Source of the DNA: a virus
Direction: 5' to 3' (one strand)
IMG/VR virus record: IMGVR_UViG_3300020185_002459
Location: 1 to 35,336 of that record
DNA: 35,336 bases
Shown: piece after piece, positions 1 to 9,000 of the stretch
Layout of the letters: each line of letters opens with the position of its first letter
Position numbering within the stretch: position 1 is the stretch's first letter
The notes under the pieces: generated by a model
Told to the model about the DNA's origin: nothing
The model's database searches: none
The model's input: the letters and a program-made list of their open reading frames with translations, nothing else
Position numbers and translations under genes: made by a program

Positions 1-26
1 CCGTGGAAAGGAATCAAAGTTTAGTA

Positions 27-37
27 GATATATAATA
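27..37 (+). promoter_or_regulatory. GATATATAATA box, candidate phage promoter
   Basis: GATATATAATA lies 25 bases before the S1-like gene. The same core (GATATATA followed by A or C) sits in the leaders at 1379, 15566, 28932 and 30056. It resembles the T4 late promoter box TATAAATA in being a lone AT-rich -10-type element without a clear -35. It does not fit the Bacteroidota housekeeping TAnnTTTG element. One copy of the longer form also occurs inside a coding region at 9218, so chance occurrence is not excluded. Confidence 0.4.
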
Positions 38-62
38 TGTTACACCTTTAATATAAAAATAG

Positions 63-1358
63 ATGACACAAAAAAACAAAAGGACTAGAATTCAAAGCAA
101 GTCCATCGAGGGAGTTGAAGTAACTCAAACAGAGTCAACACAGTCTGAAAAGACCGAGGTTAAAATCGAGAATGAAAGAGATAAGTGGACTTTAGACAAT
201 GGTGAGTTTGATTGGGACGGATATGGCGCAACATGTCCAACTAAAATGAGAAAACCTAATCCTCATATTAAAACACAAGAAGGAGATAAAGTTTTTTCTA
301 GAGAGCCATACGCTCAGGACTTTTATGACCAACTTGTAAATGCGCATAAAGAAAATGAATTTGTACATAAACTTAAAGTAGGAGAAATCTACGACGGTAA
401 AGTTTACGGTGTAAATGAAAAGTTTGCTACAATCGACGTTAATTATAGACAACTTGTGTTTATTCATCTTTCTAAAGAAGATCCTCAATACAGGAATGTT
501 ACACCAGGCGAAGAAGTTTCGGTTTTGATTACTGAAGGTACAAATGACGATACTCGAGCTCATATTACTGGAACTATTTCAGGTGGAATGAAGCAACGTA
601 TCTTTAAAGATCTAAGAGCCGGTATTGATTCTGCAGACACAGCATGGACTGGAGTTGTTAAAGAAATGATCTCTGCTGGAGGATATGTTGTTAATGTTCA
701 AGGTGTAGATTGCTTTATGCCAGGTTCTTTAGCCGGTATAAATAAATTGCATAATTTTGAATCAATTGTTGGTACAGAAATGTATGTTGTGCCGGTATCG
801 TTCTCACAGGAACGCGGCACACTAGTGGTCTCGCATAGAAAATATTTACAGGCTATGATACCTGTTGAAATATCTAAACTACGCGAGAATATCACTGAAA
901 GAGTTACTGGTACGGTTACTGGAACTGCTAAATATGGCGTATTCTGTGAGTTTAATACTTGTTTAACTGGCATGATCCACGTGAATGATCTAGATCAGGA
1001 AACTTTTAAAAGACATAAGTCACAAAGTATTAAACCAGGTGAAGAAGTAGAATTCTTAATTAAAGAAATTGTTTCTAATACTAAAATCACTTTGACACAA
1101 AAGACTTTAGAAGAAGCAAATCCATGGATTAATATCAATGAAAGATATAAAGTTCCAAGCACTGTTAAGGCAAAGGTTAAAGCAGTTAAAGATTATGGTA
1201 TTTTTGTAACGCTTGAAGAAGGTATAGTCGGTCTACTACATATTAGTGAAGTTGGCGAAGATTTAATTAAGGTGTTTAAGAACGGAGATGACATCACTGT
1301 TCAAATAACCAGAATAGACGCAGAGACTAGAAAAGTTTTTCTTAAGCTACCATCATAA
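63..1358 (+). CDS. Ribosomal protein S1-like RNA-binding protein, four S1 domains
   Basis: A 431-residue protein with four consecutive S1 (OB-fold) RNA-binding domains at about residues 105-170, 193-260, 280-348 and 362-430. Domains 3 and 4 show the classic pattern, with KYGVFCEF and DYGIFVTL followed by GLLHISEVG. Domain 2 has FMPGSLAGI and ends in LVVSHRKYL, as in domain 2 of bacterial bS1. The first 100 residues are charged and linker-like and include FDWDGYG, which recalls the FDW or FNW start of Bacteroidota S1. Host S1 usually has six domains, so this is a shortened form. S1 binds the 30S subunit and unstructured leader RNA to promote initiation. I infer that the phage protein steers host ribosomes to phage mRNA or acts as an RNA chaperone. 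The start ATG follows an A-rich leader with no Shine-Dalgarno site. S1 domains are certain; the role is inferred. Confidence 0.85.
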   Translation: MTQKNKRTRIQSKSIEGVEVTQTESTQSEKTEVKIENERDKWTLDNGEFDWDGYGATCPTKMRKPNPHIKTQEGDKVFSREPYAQDFYDQLVNAHKENEFVHKLKVGEIYDGKVYGVNEKFATIDVNYRQLVFIHLSKEDPQYRNVTPGEEVSVLITEGTNDDTRAHITGTISGGMKQRIFKDLRAGIDSADTAWTGVVKEMISAGGYVVNVQGVDCFMPGSLAGINKLHNFESIVGTEMYVVPVSFSQERGTLVVSHRKYLQAMIPVEISKLRENITERVTGTVTGTAKYGVFCEFNTCLTGMIHVNDLDQETFKRHKSQSIKPGEEVEFLIKEIVSNTKITLTQKTLEEANPWININERYKVPSTVKAKVKAVKDYGIFVTLEEGIVGLLHISEVGEDLIKVFKNGDDITVQITRIDAETRKVFLKLPS

Positions 1359-1378
1359 TATCATGACATATTAAGATT

Positions 1379-1389
1379 GATATATACTA
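1379..1389 (+). promoter_or_regulatory. GATATATACTA box, candidate phage promoter
   Basis: GATATATACTA lies 22 bases before the amidoligase-like gene, in the 53-base gap after the S1-like gene. It is identical over 11 bases to the box at 15566-15576. Confidence 0.4.
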
Positions 1390-1399
1390 AAAGAAAGTT
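1388..1399 (+). promoter_or_regulatory. TAAAAGAAAGTT leader element, copy 1
   Basis: This 12-base sequence ends 12 bases before the ATG at 1412. An identical copy at 3567-3578 ends 13 bases before the ATG at 3592. The matched spacing suggests a leader element for translation or transcription start. Two copies are too few to be sure. Confidence 0.3.
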
Positions 1400-1411
1400 A
1401 TATCGGTCTAC

Positions 1412-2722
1412 ATGAACAAACTTCATAAAAATTCTAATAGAGCAGAGATACTTAACGCTTCTCTTTGCGGAGTAGAGTTTGAGTTTTACTCAAAATTGGG
1501 CCTAAAAGAAACTACCAAGCAATTGGAGGATCTTTTAGGCCGCTCTATTAAGATAGAAGACAAAGCGCACTCTGATTTTGAACCAACTGACAAAGAGTTC
1601 AAGATAGAACCTGACATGTCAGGTGGTAAAGGACTTATGGAGCTAGTAACTGGTGCTATGCCTTATAGAAATGCTAGAATCTTAATGATTAAAGTCTTAG
1701 GTTGGATTAGAAAAAACGGTTATACGACTGAAAGGTCTGGTATTCATTTAAATATTTCGTTTGATAAAGATTTCTTAGAAGAAAAGAATATGATTTCTAG
1801 AATGAATACTCTTAAATTTATTCTAGATTTTAACGAAAAACAAGTCTATAAGCTTTTTCCAGACAGAGAAACTTCAGTTTATGCTAAAAGTATTAAATGG
1901 GTCATGCCAAAAGTTGACGCGTTTCACTTTAATTCTGCAAATACTTCTGTACATAATTACGATTTCCCGAACACTAAATATTACGGGATAAACTTTGAGA
2001 AAAAGCTTAAGAATTATCTTGAGTTTAGGTATTTAGGTGGTAAAGATTATGAAAATAAACAAGAATCTATTTTCTATTTATGGGAGATGTTTATCTATCA
2101 AATGTGGAAGTCTTGTAATAATCCTGATTTTACAGAAGAAAATAAGCTAGAACTTCGTCGTATTTTGCACAAGAACGAGCCAGTTGCAGATTCACTCAGA
2201 GACTTTAGGAATGTAAACAAAAATTGGTCTAAAATAGAAATTTTAGTAGATCTTAAAGACCATGGAGAGACTATAGATATGTATTGGGATCGTATGAAGC
2301 ATAAAGTTATGAATCTTATAACACAGGGAGGCATGACTGAAGGTATTGTTAATTATGATTCAGATATAGGTCATATACAAATCAAAGACGGTAAATTTCC
2401 AGTGTGTTTTGGTTTAGAAGGCTATGACTTTATAGACTGCGACATTAGGGGTAATATTGAAAAATCAAATCTTTTTGGCTGTAAAGTAGAAGGTTCTATG
2501 TTATTAAGGTGTGATTTATATCAAAATACTGAGGTTAAAGAATCAAAGATAGAATCATGCTATGTACATGGTAGTTGCAATCTTACTAATAGTTATGTAT
2601 TTGGCAGGGACGGTGTTTTTAAAGGTAAAATGACAGGCGGTATCTTTAGAGAAGGCATGATGAGTGATAATGCTAGATTTGAAGATGTAGAAATAGTAGT
2701 AAGTAAAAAAATAAAATCGTAA
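1412..2722 (+). CDS. Amidoligase-like protein with C-terminal beta-helix-like repeats
   Basis: A 436-residue protein. Residues 20-25 (GVEFEF), 66-68 (EPD), 76-85 (MELVTGAMPY), 109-116 (SGIHLNIS) and 203-214 (LEFRYLGGKDYE) match the pattern of the phage and bacterial amidoligase_2 family, carboxylate-amine ligases of the glutamine synthetase fold. In that family the acidic residues bind metal and ATP, and the SG.H motif is conserved. From about residue 336 to 430 the chain changes to short hydrophobic turns with repeated C, S and N steps (FIDCDIRGN, LFGCKVEG, LLRCDLYQN, IESCYVHG), like a pentapeptide-repeat or bactofilin-type beta-helix. The substrate is unknown. The place between S1 and neck genes suggests a late virion or virion-modifying role, which is inference. 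The start follows a GATATATACTA box. The stop is one base before the next ATG. Confidence 0.6.
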   Translation: MNKLHKNSNRAEILNASLCGVEFEFYSKLGLKETTKQLEDLLGRSIKIEDKAHSDFEPTDKEFKIEPDMSGGKGLMELVTGAMPYRNARILMIKVLGWIRKNGYTTERSGIHLNISFDKDFLEEKNMISRMNTLKFILDFNEKQVYKLFPDRETSVYAKSIKWVMPKVDAFHFNSANTSVHNYDFPNTKYYGINFEKKLKNYLEFRYLGGKDYENKQESIFYLWEMFIYQMWKSCNNPDFTEENKLELRRILHKNEPVADSLRDFRNVNKNWSKIEILVDLKDHGETIDMYWDRMKHKVMNLITQGGMTEGIVNYDSDIGHIQIKDGKFPVCFGLEGYDFIDCDIRGNIEKSNLFGCKVEGSMLLRCDLYQNTEVKESKIESCYVHGSCNLTNSYVFGRDGVFKGKMTGGIFREGMMSDNARFEDVEIVVSKKIKS

Positions 2723-2723
2723 G

Positions 2724-3566
2724 ATGAGCGAAATTAGAAGCGGAAATAATGAAAGCTTAGGGACTCCGAGAGAATTTAGTAATGAGTGTGAAAACTTGTT
2801 TTTAGATGAGATCGCAGATGAGTTAACAGGTGCATGTATGATTCCTATAAATTTGCCTAAGAAAGAAGTTCTCAATATTATGAAAAGAGCTAAAAAATGG
2901 TTCTATAAAAATTATGAGTATTCCGTAAAAGAAAACTATTATAGAATTCCTGTTTCGGTTTTTGATACTACGTATTTTAAACAACACAGGGCTCTTCATT
3001 TACCAGATGCTAGCATAGATGGCGGTGGAATGGTTTATTCTGTTTATGGTCTTTACGATTTAGCGAGCGGCTGGAATTCACCTGGAAGTGGAATGGATTT
3101 GAGATTTGAAAGTGGGGCTGATTTTGCGCTTGAACGTATGTTATTTAGAAACGTATATGACGGTGACGGAGGAGCTAGAGGCGCAGAAGAATTACAATAT
3201 TATGTAATTAACCAATCTTTAGTAGATCTTTCTAGACAAATCATGGAGAATCCAATATCGTTTCATTACTCACAATTAACAGGAGAACTTAAATTTATGG
3301 GAGATACCCCTAAAGGAGATGTTGTTTTAGAAGTATACGAAACTATACCTGATTGTGCTTTGTACTCAGATGAAATTTTCTTTAGATATGTTTCGGCTAA
3401 AGTCAAACAGTCATTAGGCGCTAAATTAGGAGTATTTAAGTTTTCTTTACCTGGTAATGTTGAATTTGACTACTCTGAAATTAAGTCTATGGGAGACGAA
3501 GAGTTGTCCGAAGTAATAGAAGAAATTAAAGGAGATGAAGGTGTAGATTGGATGATGCACTCATAA
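2724..3566 (+). CDS. Neck protein, gp13-like (head completion)
   Basis: A 280-residue protein. The C-terminal third reads as in T4-like neck proteins: a LYSDEIFFRYVSAKVKQSLG segment, then GVFKFSLPGNVEFD and an acidic helix with EELSEVIEEIKGDE, ending at the chain end. In marine T4-like phages gp13 has the equivalent order of a helix reading Y-L-K-K-Q-W-G, an LPGG-type turn, then an acidic helix. The N-terminal part (GACMIPINLPKKEVLNIMKRAKKWFYKNY) also has the helical pattern of a connector protein. T4 gp13 has 309 residues, close to this one. It would sit between portal and tail and close the filled head. It is followed by gp25 and gp6 homologues, which supports a virion role. The assignment rests on recalled family patterns, so a different connector or adaptor is possible. 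The ATG lies one base after the previous stop, with no Shine-Dalgarno site. Confidence 0.55.
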   Translation: MSEIRSGNNESLGTPREFSNECENLFLDEIADELTGACMIPINLPKKEVLNIMKRAKKWFYKNYEYSVKENYYRIPVSVFDTTYFKQHRALHLPDASIDGGGMVYSVYGLYDLASGWNSPGSGMDLRFESGADFALERMLFRNVYDGDGGARGAEELQYYVINQSLVDLSRQIMENPISFHYSQLTGELKFMGDTPKGDVVLEVYETIPDCALYSDEIFFRYVSAKVKQSLGAKLGVFKFSLPGNVEFDYSEIKSMGDEELSEVIEEIKGDEGVDWMMHS

Positions 3567-3578
3567 TAAAAGAAAGTT
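3567..3578 (+). promoter_or_regulatory. TAAAAGAAAGTT leader element, copy 2
   Basis: Identical to 1388-1399 and placed 13 bases before the gp25-like start. No GATATATA box is seen here, so if the element is real it is more likely a leader than a promoter signal. Confidence 0.3.
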
Positions 3579-3591
3579 GAATAGATACTAG

Positions 3592-3948
3592 ATGGAACTT
3601 TACATTAAAACAATAGGTGATCCTAATTTTGACCCGCTTAAGGTTCATAGTAATGGAGAAATTGCACAGCTTATTACACAAATAGAAACTGTACTATTTA
3701 CTAATAAGCGTGAAGTTTTAGGTAAGCCTAATTTTGGATGTAATTTAGAAGATTTAGTATATTCTTTAAATTATAATAATTATCAGATTAAAGAAAGAGT
3801 AGACCAACAAATCAACGCTTATTGCCCTTTAGCAAAAAAATATAGAGTATCGGCAGAAGTAAATTTCGTAAAAGGTACAGTTAGAGATATTGCATATATA
3901 GATATAACAATAGACTCTAAATACTTATTACAAGTTTACATCAACTAA
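3592..3948 (+). CDS. 25: Baseplate wedge protein, gp25/gpW-like
   Basis: A 118-residue protein of the gpW/gp25 family, the small wedge protein shared by contractile injection systems (T4 gp25 has 132 residues). The segment LITQIETVLFTNKREVLGKP followed by NFGCNLEDLVYSL matches the family signature: a helix, then a turn with a conserved R and a P-x-FG step. In T4, gp25 forms the wedge core with gp6 and gp53. Here it lies just before the gp6-like gene, as expected for this family pair. There are 15 bases between its stop and the gp6 start. Confidence 0.8.
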   Translation: MELYIKTIGDPNFDPLKVHSNGEIAQLITQIETVLFTNKREVLGKPNFGCNLEDLVYSLNYNNYQIKERVDQQINAYCPLAKKYRVSAEVNFVKGTVRDIAYIDITIDSKYLLQVYIN

Positions 3949-3963
3949 ACAAACAACCATAAA

Positions 3964-5805
3964 ATGGCAGAGTTTAAATTTTTAAATACAACTAGAGCTG
4001 TAGCTTCAGATATTATAACCGATGCGAAAACGTATATTGGAAGGGTTTATAGCAGAGCTGGAACTTTATTTACTACTGCATCTCCATTTTCACAAATCCT
4101 CGAGGTTATGGGTGAAATTGGAGAAATGCTATTGTTCTATGTAGAAGACGCTACAGTTGAACAAAACATATATACTGCTCAACAGCCTGAATCTATTTAT
4201 GGTCTTTCTAGAATTGCAGGACATGATCCAACTAGAGGCTTTGCTGCTTTTGGAGAGATTACATTTAGATGGGCCGCTGGTGTTGATTTAAGTAAAGTAG
4301 CAGGTGATGCTATAAACATACCAGCTAATACTGAAATTAAATTTGATGCAAATGGTTTAAGTTATATGATTAGAACCAATAAAGATCAATTTAGAATAGA
4401 AAAAACTAACAACAGTACGTTTACTGCTTCAATTATACAAGGTAAAATAGAATCACAAACAGTAACAGGCACTGGGGAAAAACTTCAATCTTTTAATATA
4501 CAGCCAGGTGGCCTTACAGATCATAACTTAGTCTCAGTATCTGTAAACGGAGAACTTTGGACTAAGTTTAGTTCTTTATATGATATGTTACCTTCTGATA
4601 AAGGATATATCATTAAAACGGGCATCGGCGGCGGATTAGATGTTTATTTTGGAAATAATAATTTTGGAATGATACCAGTGACAGGGTCTTCTATAGAAAT
4701 AGAATACATTAAACACGATGGCGCTAAAGGCAACTTAGATGACGCAACTGAATTAACATTTAAGTGGGTTGATGAAGGTTCTGATGCTTTAGGTAACTCA
4801 TATGACTTAAACAAATTTTTACAAGCTAATGTTACATCTTCTCCTAAGATGGGAGGAGAAAGAGAATCAACAGAGTTTACCAAATTAATTGCACCAATGG
4901 CTTCAAAAAGCTTTGTACTAGCAACACCAGATCATTACGAATACTTTCTAAGTAGATATGGTATATTCTCATATATAGATGCGTATAATACAGTAGATGA
5001 TGAGTATTTAGACGACGATAACGTTATTTATATTTTCGCTATTCCAGATGTTAAGAAAAAGTTAGCTAAAAATATGGATTATTTCTCGTTGCCTATTAAT
5101 GAGATGTTCTTCGATACCAATGAATATTCGGCTATGGCTGGCGTTTTACAAGAGTCTGGTCAACAAATGGTTACTACAGAAGTTAAATTTGTAGAGCCTA
5201 AAGCTAGATATTATTCTATGGATATATCTATTAGATATTTCGAAGGTTTTAGAAAGGAAGATATATTTAACGATATAAGAGGAGTTGTTTCTAATTATCT
5301 ACTTAATGTAACTAGAAGAGATAAACTACCTAAGTCCGACATCATTTATATATTAGAAGAAGTTGAAGGCGTTGATGCTGTAAATGTGACGTTTATATCT
5401 GAAACTGAAGAGAAGGCAAGAAGACTTGGTTACTATGAATCTATTACAACAAAAGTAGTTCCAAGTCAGCCTGTTGTTTTAGAAGACATAGGAAATGGAA
5501 AACAAAAATTTGTATTCTTTAAAAAGATAGAAGAAAAATCATTGGTTAATATTAATTCTGGAGATCCTATACCAGCTGATGTTGCAGGTTTAGATGAGTA
5601 TGGTGATATTATAATGGAAAAAGAAGAAGTTGCAGTATTTAGAGGAGGTTGGTTAGACAGAGAAGGCGAAACAGTTATGGATATTCCTGCAATTAATGAA
5701 GACGCTGCATTGACCGTTACGTTTGACGATGTGCCCGTGCCTAGAACAGTTTACACTAGATTGCAGGCAACTGATAGAAAATCAATAGTTAGAAGATCAT
5801 CATGA
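3964..5805 (+). CDS. 6: Baseplate wedge protein, gp6-like (baseplate J family)
   Basis: A 613-residue protein; T4 gp6 has 660. The N-terminal half contains IPANTEIKFDANGLSYMIRT, the strand-turn pattern of baseplate J and gp6 proteins. An early helical part with ASPFSQILEVMGEIGEMLLF is typical of the wedge-dimer region. A later segment (residues about 420-480) with DISIRYFEGFRKEDIFNDIR and LPKSDIIYILEEVEGVDAVN matches the C-terminal ring-forming domain of these proteins. gp6 makes the continuous baseplate ring that changes shape at infection. The upstream neighbour gp25 is its direct partner. The start ATG follows an A-rich leader and the stop overlaps the next start as ATGA. Confidence 0.8.
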   Translation: MAEFKFLNTTRAVASDIITDAKTYIGRVYSRAGTLFTTASPFSQILEVMGEIGEMLLFYVEDATVEQNIYTAQQPESIYGLSRIAGHDPTRGFAAFGEITFRWAAGVDLSKVAGDAINIPANTEIKFDANGLSYMIRTNKDQFRIEKTNNSTFTASIIQGKIESQTVTGTGEKLQSFNIQPGGLTDHNLVSVSVNGELWTKFSSLYDMLPSDKGYIIKTGIGGGLDVYFGNNNFGMIPVTGSSIEIEYIKHDGAKGNLDDATELTFKWVDEGSDALGNSYDLNKFLQANVTSSPKMGGERESTEFTKLIAPMASKSFVLATPDHYEYFLSRYGIFSYIDAYNTVDDEYLDDDNVIYIFAIPDVKKKLAKNMDYFSLPINEMFFDTNEYSAMAGVLQESGQQMVTTEVKFVEPKARYYSMDISIRYFEGFRKEDIFNDIRGVVSNYLLNVTRRDKLPKSDIIYILEEVEGVDAVNVTFISETEEKARRLGYYESITTKVVPSQPVVLEDIGNGKQKFVFFKKIEEKSLVNINSGDPIPADVAGLDEYGDIIMEKEEVAVFRGGWLDREGETVMDIPAINEDAALTVTFDDVPVPRTVYTRLQATDRKSIVRRSS

Positions 5806-6071
5806 ATTTATTCCAAGATTTATTTAAATATAAGCTTGTAAAGTTATATGACTATAAGAAAACTAGAAAGGATAAAAGACTTAATCTAGGATACAAATAT
5901 AGCGATAAGTTATTTAATGATAATTTATCTCAACATATTCAAAGAAATGATATAATCTATACATTCTTAGTATTTTTAAATGACTTTTTTTACAGAGTAA
6001 TTAAATCTATAAAAACGCTACAGGGTTATAAGAACTATACTATTAAAAAAGACGATACTAATATACGATAA
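5802..6071 (+). CDS. Small basic protein of unknown function
   Basis: An 89-residue protein rich in lysine, tyrosine and asparagine. The start overlaps the gp6-like stop as ATGA and the stop overlaps the next start as TAATG, so it is translationally locked between two baseplate genes. A hydrophobic stretch at about residues 52-67 (IIYTFLVFLNDFFYRVI) could be a short membrane helix or a buried core helix. I recognise no family. The position suggests a small wedge or assembly factor, perhaps filling the place of T4 gp53, but nothing in the sequence shows this. Confidence 0.7.
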   Translation: MNLFQDLFKYKLVKLYDYKKTRKDKRLNLGYKYSDKLFNDNLSQHIQRNDIIYTFLVFLNDFFYRVIKSIKTLQGYKNYTIKKDDTNIR

Positions 6072-9000
6072 TGTTTCAGAAGCTCAGATTTTTTAGAGGT
6101 ACTGAACATGACCTCAATTTTACTCAAGATGAAAATGGAGTTTATAAAGGTACAATTCATATAGACCCTGTTTCGTCGGGTCTATATGAAACTGTAAACT
6201 TATTTATGCTCGAAGAGGTAGAAAAAGATGATCAAATATGGTTAAATTATCCTACTTCTAATTTTCCATATGGTAGTACTTTAGAGTTTAAATGGCTTAA
6301 TGACTTCGATACTTCGAAAGATATTATCATGTATGGTACTAAGCTTGAAAATGGTATTATTAATATTGATCAAAAGAAAAATCAATCGTTTGATTTAATT
6401 GATATTACTGATAACGAACAAGTAGAAACTTATTTCTTTGTAAGTACGGCGCTTGACGATGGCATTAACTTTAAGTTAGATTTTACAGGAGATGGAGCCG
6501 CTGCCGATGGAATATTTGCACCTGAATTAACTCTTAAAAGAGGATTCACTTATATTTTTGATCAAAGTGATTTGACTAATTTACAATATATTATGGCGTT
6601 CTCTGAGGTTGAAGATGGTGAAACTTCCCAAGGCGTTGCGGCTGATACATACACCAACGGCGTAGAATATACTGGAAATCCAGGATCAAATGGAATTTTA
6701 ACATTCACAGTTCCACTCGATGCACCTGATACGTTATACTATTTTTCCCCAGGCGGCGTCATATTTAACGAATCTTTAGGAAATGTTATTAACATCATTG
6801 ATGCAGATTTAGATCTAAACGATAACGGATATAAAGAAGTTGAAGATCTTAATAATTCAGCAATAAGCGTTAATATAGCATTAATGTCGTTAGATGAAGG
6901 CCGCCATCATCGTACATTACAAATATACGAAAAAAATTCTATATTTGAAAATATTATTGCTGAAATTAAATTTTATGGTGAAGTAGAGGCCGAGGATGAA
7001 AGACTTAAAGTGCTTTTAGGCAACTTAGGTGCTAGGTTAGAAGATACTGATTTCTTATTATTTAAAGATCATGACATTTCAGAGATGGCGCCTGACCATA
7101 TACTCTTAAATAGAAAAAGAAAAGAGTTACTTTTAGAGTTACACGATATTAAACCGTTTGTTGGAACATATAAAGCTATATTAAACGCTATTGATTTCTT
7201 TGGCTATAATAATATTACACTTAAGGAATATTGGATGAACATTGACGATTCTAGTGATAGATTCGGAAAACTAAAAGCAATTCCAGTGCCTAACTCTTCA
7301 AAATACGGTGAGATACAGAGAAAAGCAATGTCAATCCAATTGCCTTCTAGTACATTAAAGAAAACTAGTCGTTTTAGCTTAGTATACAAGATAAACGTAC
7401 CTAACGGTGAGTTTGATTACTGGGACATCCCAGAAGTTGATGAGGTGTTCGACTTTACGCCAGAGGAAGTTCTTATAAAGTTATACGGCTTAAAGGATAA
7501 GTTGCAAAGAGAGTACTTGCCACTTAACGCCAAGATAGTTGATATAACCGGAGAAGGTGACTTCTTTGCACAAAAAAGCATGAACTTTTGGAACAACCAA
7601 AATACAATTGCTTTCTTTAGCGAGGGACACGACATAAAATTCGATGTCTTGCCTAAAGACAGAAATTTATATGTTGAAGATTTTGCATTAGTTCTTAAAA
7701 ACATATATGACGAAAACGATATTTCGTTAACCGATGAATATAATACGCTATTAAACGTATCATTTGATGGATATGGAGATTTAAGTGGAGATATAAGAGA
7801 TGCTAACGGAGAAGTGGTAACACATGGTCTTATTTCTATTTTAAGAGATCAGCATAAATCATTTTACAAAGAATATCTTAATAAACCTTTAGACACGTTT
7901 AACCAAGATATACCAGTTGGTTGCCCAATAACACTAGACGGTTCTGAAACATTTACATATACGTGGGATGATGCTGAATTTAACTGGAATGATGCGATTG
8001 ATCCTAATGGTAGTTTATTAATTACTTGGAAAGATTGGTGGAAGCGCTGGGTTTATGAAATAGAATGGGTAATTAAAGGTCCTAGAGGATATGATAAAGC
8101 ATTTAGAGGACTTATAGATGACTTCTTAGTTTTTCCGCTTGCATTACCATATAATGGTAAATATAGTGTTGAAATGAGAACATATGATCTTTTTGGACAT
8201 AGATCTTATGAGTATAGACCAGAAGAAATAGACGTTAAATTAAAGGATGTTGAAATATATGGACTATATAAGTGGATGGAGGAGATGAAGTGGATGAATA
8301 ATGATTATGATTGGGATTCTACAGGTGGAGTTTGGGAAATGCCATTAAATAACTCTCAATATACTAGCGATATTTTATCTACGTTTTACTTGAGCATGGA
8401 CAGAGCTAATTATTTACATGATGATTCACATAGCGTAAACACTTCTATGGTTAGAAGATATTTAGACATATATTCAGAAACCGGTTATTCTAAAACTGCT
8501 GGTCCATATCAATGGGATAACTGTTCATTTAGATGGAATGATGGTAAACATAATTGGTGGAATGCTACTGAAGTTGGCATGGACCTTACCGCTTCTTTCA
8601 AAATCATGGAACTAGATGCCGGAACTACATTAAATATAATACATACCGATCCAACATCAAAAGAAGTTTTAATAGGAGAATATACATCATCTGTTACACC
8701 AACTGGTCCTCAAGATTTAGCAGCTTGGCAACAAATAACAAATGAACTTAATTCTTCCAGCGATTTAATTATTAGTAAATTTAATTACAACATTATATAT
8801 GTAGACGCTAACGGAGACGGCTCATTTAATTATACAGGTGAATGGCTTCCAGTTGACGGAGACGGTGATGGAAACGTTGCAGACGGCGGCGGACCAGCAC
8901 AGGATGATCAAGATGATATACCTTTACAAAATATTTTAGCTGCTAATATTTTAGCAGTTGGTAAAAATTATTCCAGGTCTAATGATTTTGATGACGTATA

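Noticed and set aside
1-24. Seven codons ending in TAG before the S1-like gene, possibly the end of an upstream gene
   Set aside because: Too short to support. Another frame is open across the start of the window, so no choice can be made.
192-563. Open frames on the minus strand, including this one of 123 codons
   Set aside because: They are shadows of AT-rich + strand genes. Codon pattern and protein quality favour the + strand, and no minus-strand leader or motif was seen.
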